A stretch of 64,000 bases of DNA from UBA8401 sp041665525 (GTDB lineage: Bacteria > Bacteroidota > Ignavibacteria > UBA10030 > UBA8401): positions 62,001 through 126,000 of the forward strand of contig JBAYIS010000008.1 of the NCBI GenBank assembly GCA_041665525.1. Reading direction: 5' to 3'. Made by a program: the position numbers and the translations under genes. Positions 7,982-17,900 of this stretch are shown here, piece after piece. Below the pieces are notes generated by a model. It ran no database searches. It worked only from the letters and a program-made list of their open reading frames with translations, and had not been told where the DNA came from. How positions within the stretch are numbered: the stretch's first letter is position 1; the number at the start of each line of letters is the position of its first letter.

Positions 7982-8650
7982 TCAATCATGTCCGCAGCCG
8001 CAGTTTCCATTCATTGATCTCGCCTTTTCAAAACATTCTTTCCCTTCAACCACAGAGAAGTAGACCAGCCCCAGCGCCCCGGCGGCATCCACATACGGAA
8101 CGGAAAATAGTTCATACAAAAAACTCGATGCCAACAATGTAAGAGACATATAAACACAAACCACATTACAGTTTGCATCGGCGATCATTGCTTTAGAATC
8201 CAGCGCATACCCCACCTTCCGCTTATAATAGATAAGGTAGATCATCGAAAGAATTGATATCGAAGAGATGATTACTCCCCAAAAGGTCGATGCTGGTTGT
8301 TTATTTTCAAGGATGGAGAATACGGCCGTGATCAACAGGCCGATAGAAAGGGCATAGAACGATCCGCCGGTAATTTTTAATGCTGTAATTTCAAATGGAC
8401 TTTTATTGCTGAGTGGATTTTGAGCAATGCGAAGGACCATTGCGCCAATACCGATACCAGAGATCGTTTCGATAAAACTATCTACCCCGAAGCCAAACAA
8501 TGTCAACGATTCATCGGAGTATCCAATGAGTGTGGAAACCATTCCTTCAGCGATGTTATACACGATAGTAAAAAGACTTAGATACAAAGCGATATTGTAC
8601 AGTCTCTGTTTTTCCGCTGAAATAGGGTGTTCAACAACGATTGGATCCAT
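7982..8650 (-). CDS. CDF-superfamily cation transporter-like protein with altered metal site
   Basis: This 222-residue protein has about six membrane segments and resembles the membrane domain of cation diffusion facilitators, which export divalent metals by proton exchange. It lacks the usual C-terminal cytoplasmic domain and ends with a Cys/His tail (CGCGHD). In transmembrane segment 5 the typical ADAxHxxxD is replaced by ADANCNVVC, so both metal ligands are cysteine. Segment 2 has VDSFIE where an Asp-rich pair is usual. These changes suggest a metal preference unlike the common zinc exporters. It is the first gene of the operon, 21 bases downstream of the DtxR-type palindrome. The transport direction and metal are not known. 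Confidence 0.78.
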   Translation of the reverse strand: MDPIVVEHPISAEKQRLYNIALYLSLFTIVYNIAEGMVSTLIGYSDESLTLFGFGVDSFIETISGIGIGAMVLRIAQNPLSNKSPFEITALKITGGSFYALSIGLLITAVFSILENKQPASTFWGVIISSISILSMIYLIYYKRKVGYALDSKAMIADANCNVVCVYMSLTLLASSFLYELFSVPYVDAAGALGLVYFSVVEGKECFEKARSMNGNCGCGHD

Positions 8651-8670
8651 TTTTATTATTCCAGATTTTT

Positions 8671-8698
8671 AATTTAGGTTAACCTAAATATATGTCAA
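8671..8698 (-). promoter_or_regulatory. Promoter with overlapping DtxR-type operator for the metal operon
   Basis: On the minus strand a TTGACA (8693-8698) is followed after 16 bases by TAAATT (8671-8676), a plausible -35/-10 pair. A perfect 18-bp palindrome, ATTTAGGTTAACCTAAAT (8672-8689), covers the spacer and most of the -10. Its half-site (TTAGGTTA) is like those bound by iron- or manganese-dependent DtxR/IdeR/SirR repressors. It sits just upstream of the CDF-like gene, and a DtxR regulator is the second gene of the same operon. Binding here would block RNA polymerase when metal is plentiful. Confidence 0.75.
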
Positions 8699-8729
8699 GG
8701 TATAATAAAAGTCAAGATCTCGAAGAATG

Positions 8730-9203
8730 TTATTTTTCCCCAAAGATCTTTAACCATTCATCAATTTGGAAAGGTGAAAGCGAAGATTCGGATTTTTCCG
8801 AAATGGTATCGCTGTTGTCCACCAGCATTCGGGTGAAGTATCTGGAAGTGTGAGTTTGGCATGAACAGGTTCTGGCAAAATTCAAAATCTCTCTGTCCGA
8901 AGTCACGATAATCAACTGTGACCTGCTTTTAGATTGTTCAATCATCTGATTGATTTTCGTATCGGCAGAAAGAGGATATGAATAGAGGACATGAACCGGA
9001 GCGTGGCTTTTTTTGTGTGAAGTTGAATCCTCCTGTTTCATACCGTCAAATACAATGGTGCTACGGAATTTATTTCTGATCGTCAACATCGAAACTGAAT
9101 GGATCAACAGTTCTCTTGCAGATTCCGCGTCGTGCAAAAGAGTTCTCTTCAGCGCGGGGACAGCATGGATCAGATTATACCCATCAATAATCACATGTTG
9201 CAT
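8730..9203 (-). CDS. NYN-domain (YacP-like) putative RNase
   Basis: The 157-residue protein opens with MQHVIIDGYNLIHAVPALK, a signature of NYN/PIN-like nucleases of the YacP group, where the first Asp helps bind catalytic metal. Further acidic positions expected in this fold are visible at VFDGM, SADTKINQMIE and VTSDREIL. Relatives include the ribosome-associated mRNA endonuclease Rae1 of Bacillus, but function here is only inferred from the fold. The gene starts two bases after the stop of the potassium channel gene, so the two are almost certainly translated from one message. The reason for joining a nuclease to a K+ channel is unclear. Confidence 0.8.
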   Translation of the reverse strand: MQHVIIDGYNLIHAVPALKRTLLHDAESARELLIHSVSMLTIRNKFRSTIVFDGMKQEDSTSHKKSHAPVHVLYSYPLSADTKINQMIEQSKSRSQLIIVTSDREILNFARTCSCQTHTSRYFTRMLVDNSDTISEKSESSLSPFQIDEWLKIFGEK

Positions 9204-9205
9204 AA

Positions 9206-10168
9206 TTAATCCAATGCGACAAGTTCAATATCATGAATGCGGTTCAGATTAACGCCGATTGCTTTGCCCGTCGTGCTTTTTTCAAATATGTCCTTGAATT
9301 TTGCGCCCCATGCAACTTCATCGTACCGGTAGGACGAACGGGAGTGGACTGTTTGAGAATAAGTTTCATCCGTTGCGGTTACGAGGACGAATATCTCGCT
9401 TTCGGTTTCTTGTAAGAATGTTTTATCTTTTTCATAAAGCGGGCTTTTATCATCTATCTGATGAACAATTGTCCAATGCAGCGGAAAGAATGTTACATTG
9501 CTGCGATCCAGATGCAATGGAAGGTATTGACGGACCCGCCGACCTTCTTTTACCGTCATCCACGAAAAGACAATGTGCGCTTCAATATTGATCAATTGAC
9601 TCGATCGTTGATTGATGATTCGCACCATCAGGGCTTTCCCGTTTTTGAATGGTGCTATCACAGCCGTATTACTGTAAAGAATTTTTGCGTGGGGACGGGC
9701 GAACCGTGCAAAAAGAAGTCCTGTTGCCATGGCGGCGCCGACCAGGCCAAAAAATGCTTCGAACGTCATAAGCCAGTTCGCAGCGGCAGTTCTTGGATTC
9801 AATGCACCATATCCAATGGTGGCAAATGTTTCTACGCTAAAAAAGAAACAGTTCCAATAATAATTGGTTAATGTCGTTGATTCAATTCCATTTAATGCAT
9901 TTGTACCGCACAGATAGAATCCTGTCGCAAAGACAAAATTCACCACAACATAAAACCCGGCCATAAGGAAAAGAAACTTTGTCCAGGATATCGTGATAAG
10001 CCAATGATACATGCTCAACGATTTAAGAAAGGACATACCTTCGCGATCGACATTGAATGTTCCATCGCGATTCATCATCCGTTTGTTCTGTTCTTGTGAA
10101 AGTCGAGAACCAAAACCAAGGTCGTTCGTATCTTCCCGTGTTTGGACTGTTTTTTTCAATGTTTTCAT
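9206..10168 (-). CDS. Inward-rectifier potassium channel (KirBac type)
   Basis: The 320-residue protein has the two-helix pore of Kir channels: an outer helix (about residues 62-85), pore helix, selectivity filter TIGYG (117-121) and inner helix (about 132-155). The large C-terminal part (about 160-320) is the cytoplasmic immunoglobulin-like Kir domain, with recognisable stretches such as NGKALMVRIINQRSSQLINI and TFFPLHWTIVHQID. It would form a tetrameric K+ channel in the inner membrane, controlled by cytoplasmic ligands or lipids. It is packed between a methyltransferase gene (three-base gap upstream) and an NYN-domain gene (two-base gap downstream), so the three form an operon. Confidence 0.93.
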   Translation of the reverse strand: MKTLKKTVQTREDTNDLGFGSRLSQEQNKRMMNRDGTFNVDREGMSFLKSLSMYHWLITISWTKFLFLMAGFYVVVNFVFATGFYLCGTNALNGIESTTLTNYYWNCFFFSVETFATIGYGALNPRTAAANWLMTFEAFFGLVGAAMATGLLFARFARPHAKILYSNTAVIAPFKNGKALMVRIINQRSSQLINIEAHIVFSWMTVKEGRRVRQYLPLHLDRSNVTFFPLHWTIVHQIDDKSPLYEKDKTFLQETESEIFVLVTATDETYSQTVHSRSSYRYDEVAWGAKFKDIFEKSTTGKAIGVNLNRIHDIELVALD

Positions 10169-10171
10169 AAA

Positions 10172-11017
10172 TTATTTCGATCGTTTCCGTGCGGTAATAA
10201 CGACCCCGTTACCGGTACTCCGTGAACTAAAATAATCGGCTTGCATTGTAATATAATAGAACGGATAAAAAGTCACAAAGAAAGGAAGAATCAAAATTGC
10301 AAAACCAGGATGCCATGTTTTGATCATCCATTCCAGAATCGCAATGATTTCAAAAGTAGTTGCAACGGTCGGTCCGTAAGAATAACGTCGTTCTTCGATC
10401 TGAAATCCTGCATCGGTGAGCAATTGTTCAATTGACTCGTCTGTGTACGTGTGCATTCGTCCCACGATATGATCATAATCGAAATTCGGACGCTGCGACA
10501 GCAACTTGTACAGTGATAAACGGCGTCGGTAGTTAACGGGAACATATACAATCAATCGTCCTTCCGGAGAGAGAGCGTTGTGGAATTTCTTCATTAAAGC
10601 GTCATCGTGTTGAATATACATCAACACACCGATGCAGAGGATTAAATCCTGACTCGCAGGAAAATCCGCTTCGGCAATGTCTTTGCAGACAAATTGGATA
10701 TTTGTCAATCGCAACGTTTCGGCAAGCCGGTTACAGAGCTCAATATTGGAAAGGGAAGTATCGATACCGGTCGTTTTCTCTGCAATTCGAAATTCAGGAA
10801 TGGTAAACAGAAAATCGCCCACACCGCATCCGGCATCTAAGATCTGTTTGGGGGGAGGGATTTTTTTTAGCAAACGATGAATCGCCCGCCGGGAATACTG
10901 TATTCTCAGCACTGAACTATGATTGAGCCAAAAATAAGCAAAGAGAAGACGTGGGAAGCGAAGCAAAATAGAAGGCGCATGCTTGTGATGAAGATAGCGG
11001 GATATTTTCCGGGGCAT
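10172..11017 (-). CDS. Class I SAM-dependent methyltransferase with hydrophobic C-terminus
   Basis: The 281-residue protein has the S-adenosylmethionine-binding motif I ILDAGCGVGDF, the acidic end of strand 2 (GIDTS) and motif II/III features (LILCIGVLMYIQHDD), all typical of the Rossmann-like class I fold. Before this core is a basic N-terminal region of about 60 residues. After it comes a hydrophobic stretch (FAILILPFFVTFYPFYYITM) that may be a membrane anchor. The substrate is unknown; membrane association suggests a lipid or quinone-like molecule. It is the first gene of a three-gene operon with the Kir channel and NYN protein. Confidence 0.8.
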   Translation of the reverse strand: MPRKISRYLHHKHAPSILLRFPRLLFAYFWLNHSSVLRIQYSRRAIHRLLKKIPPPKQILDAGCGVGDFLFTIPEFRIAEKTTGIDTSLSNIELCNRLAETLRLTNIQFVCKDIAEADFPASQDLILCIGVLMYIQHDDALMKKFHNALSPEGRLIVYVPVNYRRRLSLYKLLSQRPNFDYDHIVGRMHTYTDESIEQLLTDAGFQIEERRYSYGPTVATTFEIIAILEWMIKTWHPGFAILILPFFVTFYPFYYITMQADYFSSRSTGNGVVITARKRSK

Positions 11018-11644
11018 AAATACACAGTTTTTTTATTGTAATGTAGAGAGGGAATACCCGAAATGCAATGGCGGTGATGTTCTCTCAACGTAATGTTCAC
11101 GATGTTGAATTACAATTGGATTTTTGCAGGTACATACAATTCATACGCACGAGCTGTTCATGGTAAAAGAGAACTACGTGGTGGGAAATGAGTTTCACAC
11201 ACCGATGCATGTGTTCAACGTGTGTAAATGAATCCTCCAAGTTGTCAACATAGAAATCACCTATTTTAAAAATACCTAATTTTTGGTATTGCGCTTTTCG
11301 TTATGAACTCTTACCATCCACAGCACGAGAACAGAAATAAATCGGATTAATTGTTGCTACAGTTTATCAATGCCGACAGCGAGATCTGTAATCAAGATGT
11401 TTTTGTAATGCTCATCGATATCAGATTGAACTATCTGAATAGCAATTACTGGTTTCATTCTGTGATCATTTCAAGGAAATTAATTTATTCCAGGATATTT
11501 TCTGTGACCGATTGACACTGAAATGAAATTAGATATCCAGAACGCAGAAGAGTATTTGAACAATCGGAGAAAATAGGCTTAAATCAAAAAAAAGTAGTAC
11601 GAAAGTGCGTACTTCTTAAATTAACAATAATTCATACATAACAG
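11018..11644. other. Intergenic region of 627 bp
   Basis: No credible coding frame is seen here. The region is A+T-rich and lies between the divergent methyltransferase operon and the small LuxR-type gene, so it should hold both promoters. A hairpin (10-base-pair stem with one mismatch and a six-base loop) is at 11592-11617, about 27 bases before the LuxR-type ATG. A smaller inverted repeat (AATACC / GGTATT) lies near 11268-11288. I could not assign promoter boxes with confidence. Confidence 0.5.
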
Positions 11645-11857
11645 ATGGAAAACGAAATAACATCAAAACTGAATATTAAGGAAAAGGAATTATTGCAATT
11701 ATTATCCTTGGGTCTTTCGAAAAATAGTGTTGCCATGCATTTGAATATCAGCAAGTATACCGTTGATAAACACCTGCGGAATGTTTTCGAAAAACTTAAT
11801 TTGCATTCTACGGTTGCAGTAGTCGCTTATGCACTGCGATCACGGGAGATAGAGTAA
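11645..11857 (+). CDS. Stand-alone LuxR/GerE-type helix-turn-helix protein
   Basis: A 70-residue protein consisting almost entirely of the LuxR-type DNA-binding domain. The family pattern is visible: KEKELLQLLSLGLSKNSVAM, then ISKYTVDKHLRNVFEKL (recognition helix) and the final NLHSTVAVVAYALRS. There is no receiver or ligand-binding domain, so activity would depend on dimerisation or on a partner. It lies 111 bases upstream of the giant protease gene on the same strand. A 14-bp perfect palindrome, AAATGAATTCATTT (11909-11922), lies between them and could be a binding site. Regulation of the protease is an inference from position. Confidence 0.75.
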   Translation: MENEITSKLNIKEKELLQLLSLGLSKNSVAMHLNISKYTVDKHLRNVFEKLNLHSTVAVVAYALRSREIE

Positions 11858-11908
11858 CTGTGTCTTAATTTCATCCGTACCGGATGGAGTTAGCTTAGCT
11901 TCACAAAA

Positions 11909-11922
11909 AAATGAATTCATTT
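11909..11922. promoter_or_regulatory. Perfect 14-bp palindrome upstream of the giant protease gene
   Basis: The sequence AAATGAATTCATTT is its own reverse complement. It is placed between the LuxR-type gene and the giant protease gene, 46 bases before the protease ATG. Being A+T-rich, it could arise by chance, but location and the neighbouring DNA-binding protein make it a candidate operator. Confidence 0.3.
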
Positions 11923-11968
11923 CAATGACGACCACGATTGCCACTTTATATTATCACCGGGGGCCTGT

Positions 11969-14900
11969 ATGAACAGCGTACAACGCTATTTCTTGTTCTG
12001 TGTAACTCTTTTAATTTTCCTTTCATCATCACTGCTATTTTCATCCGTTCCGGCTCACCCGCGCGTGCAGCGATTGCTTCAGGAGAAAAAGATCGTGACG
12101 CCGTACTATCTGCAAAATCGGACGAACTTGCTAAAGCGCGGTGTTAATGCGCCATGGCAGTCAAAAGAATTGCAGTTGAAATCAAAAAGCTCTCCACGGT
12201 CAATGACTCGAACCCTGGGACCCTCACTGACACCGTCAGGAATGTGGAAGGCTTTGATATTGGTGGTAAAATTCTCCGACAAGGCACAGAGTGTGACTCC
12301 CGACTATTTTGATTCGCTCATATTCGGAAACGCCACGGGAACGATGCGGGATTTCTACAGTAAGGTAAGCTATAACAATCTGGACATTGTTACAGTGAAT
12401 ATGCCCAGTTCGGTTGGTTGGATGACCATGCCGCAGACATATTCGTATTATGTGAGCGGACAGAATGGATTCGGATCGTACCCTCAAAACGCACAAAGGC
12501 TTGTAGAAGATGCTTTAGCCGCCGCTGATTCCAGTGTTGATTATTCGCAATATGATAATGACAACGATGGTTATGTGGATGCATTGTTTGTCGTCCACAC
12601 CGGGCCTGGCGCAGAGTTTACCGGCAGCAATAATGATATCTGGTCGCATGCATGGACCACCAGCACCCCGCAGTTCCGCGATGGTGTTAATATTTTTCGC
12701 TACTCGATGGAACCAGAATATTGGGCTGCACCCGGAGACATGACCTGTGGTGTGTTTGCACATGAACTTGGTCATGCCGGTTTCGGACTTCCGGACCTGT
12801 ACGATGTGGACTACTCCTCCAGCGGATTAGGCCGATGGAGTTTAATGGCGGGGGGAAGCTGGAACGGTGCAGGTGGTCTCGGGGAATCTCCCGCATTTCC
12901 GGATGCATGGTCGCACTATCAGATGGGATATATCGCTCCAGAGAATATTATTACCAATAGTATCAATCGTCCGATCCAAAATATTGAGAATGTCCCTGTC
13001 GCATTGCGATTGTGGACCAATGGAACTTTAGGCAGTCAATATTTCTTGATTGAAAATCGTCAGCAGGTCGGATACGACACATATCTTCCGGGGAACGGAT
13101 TACTTGTCTATCATATCGATGAATCGATTGCATCGGACAATCAAAATGAATGGTATCCCGGACATACATCCAGCGGTCATTACCTTGTGGCATTAGAGCA
13201 AGCAGATGGGCTGTATGAACTTGACAAAGGGATTAATAGCGGAAATGCAGCTGATCCTTTTCCCGGCACGACAAATAATTCATTCTTTTCGAATACGACG
13301 CTCCCCAATTCGAATGATTACAGCAATGCCGATACTAAAGTGCGGGTGCAGAGCATATCAAACTCCGGAGCGACTATGTATGCTGATGTCAGCGTCGGTC
13401 TGGTCTTTGGTAAACCTGAGATTGTTGTTCGGGAAGATACGCTTCATTTTGGTTTGGCAGGAATCGGCTCCTCAAAGACCGATACTCTTATAATAGATAA
13501 CTATGGAAGTGATTCGCTCATTGTCAGCAATATTACCTCCAATAATCCATCCTATGTTCCAGCAGTGACTAGTTTTTTATTATCTGCCGGTAGTACCAAA
13601 AAGATTCCGGTGACTTTTACACCAATTGATACGATGATGTATTATGGTGCGCTGACGATTACGAGCAATGATACATCGCACCCTGTTGTAAATGTTGCGA
13701 TGATCGGTGCAGGTGTATACGCCCCTGTAATTACTATCAGTCCCGATTCATTCATGGTAATGCTTGGTGAGGGGGACAGTGTGATTCAAACAATGACGAT
13801 CGGTAATAGCGGTCAGGGAACGTTGTATTGGAACGGAGACGGAGCCGCTGCAACTGCATTCTTGAATCCATCTCGTGATCGGAGAAATGACCGGATCCGC
13901 CCGATATCCGATGTGCGATACATGGAAAAAATCAGCGATCGTGCAATTAAACGTTCGATGATTTCCGGAGCCGCGACATTGACAGGCGATTTTTATGACA
14001 ACTTTGAGGATGGGGATCTGGAGGGATGGAATATCAATGGCGCCGCCGGCGTTCGTGAAATCACCAGCAGTACATCAGCCATTGGGACGAAATCCTTTCA
14101 CTATCAAAATAGTACATTGGGACACAGCCATGGTATCAGCCGGGATTTCCTATCGGAATATCAGCCGGAGTATGCCGGATTTTATGTTCGTACGTCAACG
14201 AATTTTAAGGCGGGAGGATATTTTCGCATCGACACCGACGAATCGTTGATGAATATTATCTGGTTCTTTGCTGATCCGACCGGGAAGTTCTATGTGAATG
14301 ACGATGTCAGTGGAGATAACACATTTGTCTATAATGCGCTCCAATGGTACCATGTAGAGTTCAGGAATATTGACTGGACAAATAAAAATTTCGACTATTA
14401 CGTCGATAATCAGTTGATCAAGGCGGATATTCCTTTCCGCAATGCAGCAATCGCAAATCGTGCGGCTCGACTGTTTCTCTATAATTTTGATTCCACAGAA
14501 GCTTGGTGGGATGCGATCACCGTTGGAAAGAGAAGCGACTGGATTAGTGTATCGCCGGTATCGGGAATAGTTGAACCAGGTGCAACGCAGGAAGTAGCAG
14601 TGAAATTTTCTGCCGGCGAATTGCCTGGCGGGGATTATCATTCGGTAATAGCGATTGGGAGTAACGATCCATCAAATAACCCAAAAATTGTTCCTGCTTC
14701 AATGCATATCACCGGAAAACCAGTCATTGCCTTCACGCCGGATAGTATGAATTCGGGAATTGTGTTCATTGGAGGGAATAAAGTGGACACGCTGACGGTC
14801 CGCAACGCAGGTTCTGAGCCGCTGATGATCAACAGTATCACAACCAACAATGCAGCATTTGTGGCAGAACCGACAGGATTTACTTTGTCCGCCGGTGCAA

Positions 14901-17900
14901 AACAGCAGGTGCTCATCACCTTTACACCGTCCGACACTGTGGTTTACACCGGAATGTTGACTGTTGAAAGCAATGATTCCACCCGTCCAACTGTGGAAAT
15001 TCCATTATCAGGAAGAGGTGCGTACGCACCGATAATCACGGTGGTACCTGATTCGTTGTTTGTGGCTCTTGGTCAGGGAGACAGTGCTGTGACAATTATG
15101 ACCATCGGCAATATCGGCCAGGGTCCGTTGAATTGGAATACAGGATTTGGACCGGCTGTTGCACCGTTGGCTGTCGACCAGACGCAATGGAAACACGCCC
15201 CAGCAGTTGTTCAGCAATTCCGATCTTCAACATATCCCAAAAAGAATTCAAAGAAATTACCGATTCGTACGAATAATTTTTCCTCGATCAGTTATGGATT
15301 CCCGCTGTATGCTGCAAAGGCAAACGGTATCTATAAAATAGACCCGAATAATGGTACAATGCAATTGTTCTTTCCCATGGCACTGAGCGGCGGACCGGAT
15401 GGGGTGGCTTATGACGGAAATTATGTCTATGTGATCAATGGCTTTGGCTTGAACAAAATCATTCGGATTGATGCGTCGCTGACAACGATAGTGGATACCA
15501 TCGATGTTAACTTCAGCGGAAGTATTGACGGACTGGCGACTGACGGCCGCTATGTGTACGCATTGGATTATACCTATGACAAGTTATATGCAGTTGATAT
15601 CCAAACACAGTCCATATCTGCAGTGTTGAATCTTTCTGCGCAAGGAATTGGCGGCGGTGTCACTTTTGCTTCCCGACGGAACTCCATCTTTGTCGCAAAT
15701 TTTGATCTGCAAATTCTTGAGATCGATCGTTCCAACGGTTCTGTTATCCATATGATTCCTTCCATCGGAATTAATGTTGTTGGTTTGGGATATTCAAATT
15801 CTGCAAATGTACTTTTAGCAACGAACGGCGAATTTGTATACGTTCTCAATCCGGATAATGGTGAGATTCTTAATACATTTGCCGGTTCATATTGGGGGTT
15901 GGCAGCAGATGAAGCGAATGGGGCATTTATTTCAATATCGCCCGTTGCCGGCATCGTTGCACCGGGTTCCACGCAGGATGTCGAGGTACGATTCAACGCA
16001 ACGGATTTGCCGGGCGGTGATTATCCTTCGGTCATTTCAATTAAAAGCAACGATCCGGTGAATAATCCAAAGAACATTCCGGCGGCAATGCATGTTATCG
16101 GGAAACCCGTTATCGCTGTTCATCCCGATAGCCTCTTGTTGGGAACAGTCTTTGTAGGAATGCAAAAGACAGACACAGTACTCGTAAAAAATATCGGCAG
16201 CGAACCGCTGATGATCAACAGTATCACATCCGATAATGCAGCATTTGTACCGGAACCAACGAGTTTCACTCTTTCCGCCGGTGCATTGCAACCTGTCGTA
16301 GTGACTTTCACACCAACCGATAGCATTTCCTATATCGGGAATCTGACTATTACCAGCAACGACTCCAGTAGATTATCAACGGGTGTCTCTTTAGCAGGAA
16401 GAGGAATTTATGCACCGGTGATTACAGTATCGCCAGACTCTCTGTTTGCGACGCTTGGACAGGGTGACAGCACAATACAATTGATGACTATCGGCAATAC
16501 CGGTCAGGGAACATTAAACTGGAGCATCAATGGATTCGTGAGTGGTTCCGGCACATCACCGTATCGTCCCAAACCGTTGACTGTAAAACCGGTATCGCAG
16601 AAGAGACAAGTATCAACCAAGGTCAGGAAAATTTCTCCGTTGGCTTCCGGGACGTATTCGGGTGCACTGCAATTCGGCATAACCAATTTCGGCGAGATCA
16701 TGCCATTTCAGTTCCCTGTCGGAACTGAACATCTGCAACACGGAACATATGCCTCCGGTTATACTCTAGCATATACGATTCTTGGTACAAATGTTATTGC
16801 ATATGCCGGTTACGACCAGCGGAATTATCTCCTTCCTGTCAGCTATACCGAGACAGTGAACACCGGCACGGAAAAATTGATTGAAGTATTGATGCGAACA
16901 TTAGACAATGCTCTCGAAATAAAACGGACATTTGGCTATCGCGTCACAGATCAATTCATAACCATTACTACTCAAATTTCTAATATCGGTCCAAATAGTG
17001 CGACCAATATTGTTTTCAAAGAGTGGACGGACTGGGATATGAACGGTTCATTTGATAATGAGTGGGGATTCGATTCGCTCCGGACAATGCTGTATGCAAA
17101 AGAGATTCAGTATGCGACGATCATTTCTGCACAGACACCCAATAAAATCGATATGAACGGGTGGGATGATATCTACCGGTGGGAAACTAATGAGGATGTT
17201 CCTCCGGGAACGGTCAACAGCTATGATGGTCTAGCATTGCTGCATTTCTCGCTTGCTGATATAGCATCGAACACCTCGCAGACGATAAATACTGTTTATG
17301 CTTCGGCGCAATCGCTATCGGAATTGCAGTCCGTTGTCGACCAAGCTGTTTCCCATCATTGGATTACATTCGCTCCGATCTCCGGTATAGTGCCTCCGGG
17401 CGGTTCGCAAATTGTTGACGTCAAATTTAGCGCTGTGAATTTACGCAGCGGTGATTATCGCTCGTCTGTTGCGATCAATAGTAACGATCCAGTGAACAAT
17501 CCGAAGAAATTGGACGCAAAACTCCACGTTATCGGCAAACCGGTGATTGTGGTATCACCGGACAGTGTGAATGCCGGGACAGTCTTCACAGGATCTAGCC
17601 GTGTGGATACAGTCATTATCCGCAATACAGGTTCGGACGTGTTAAATGTCACCAGCATCACATCGTCTATCGCTGAATTCACTGTTGCGCCGGTCAACTT
17701 TACAGTTGCAGCCGGTTCATGGCAGTATGTTGTTGTAACATTCACCCCTTCTGATTCCATTGAATTCAATGGAACAATCACCATTGTCAGCAACGATTCG
17801 CTTCGCAGCAACGTTGAGATTCCCGTTATCGGCCGCGGCATCTATCCTCCGGTGATGACAGTCTTTCCGGATTCATTGAGCGCATCGATTGCAGAGAGTG

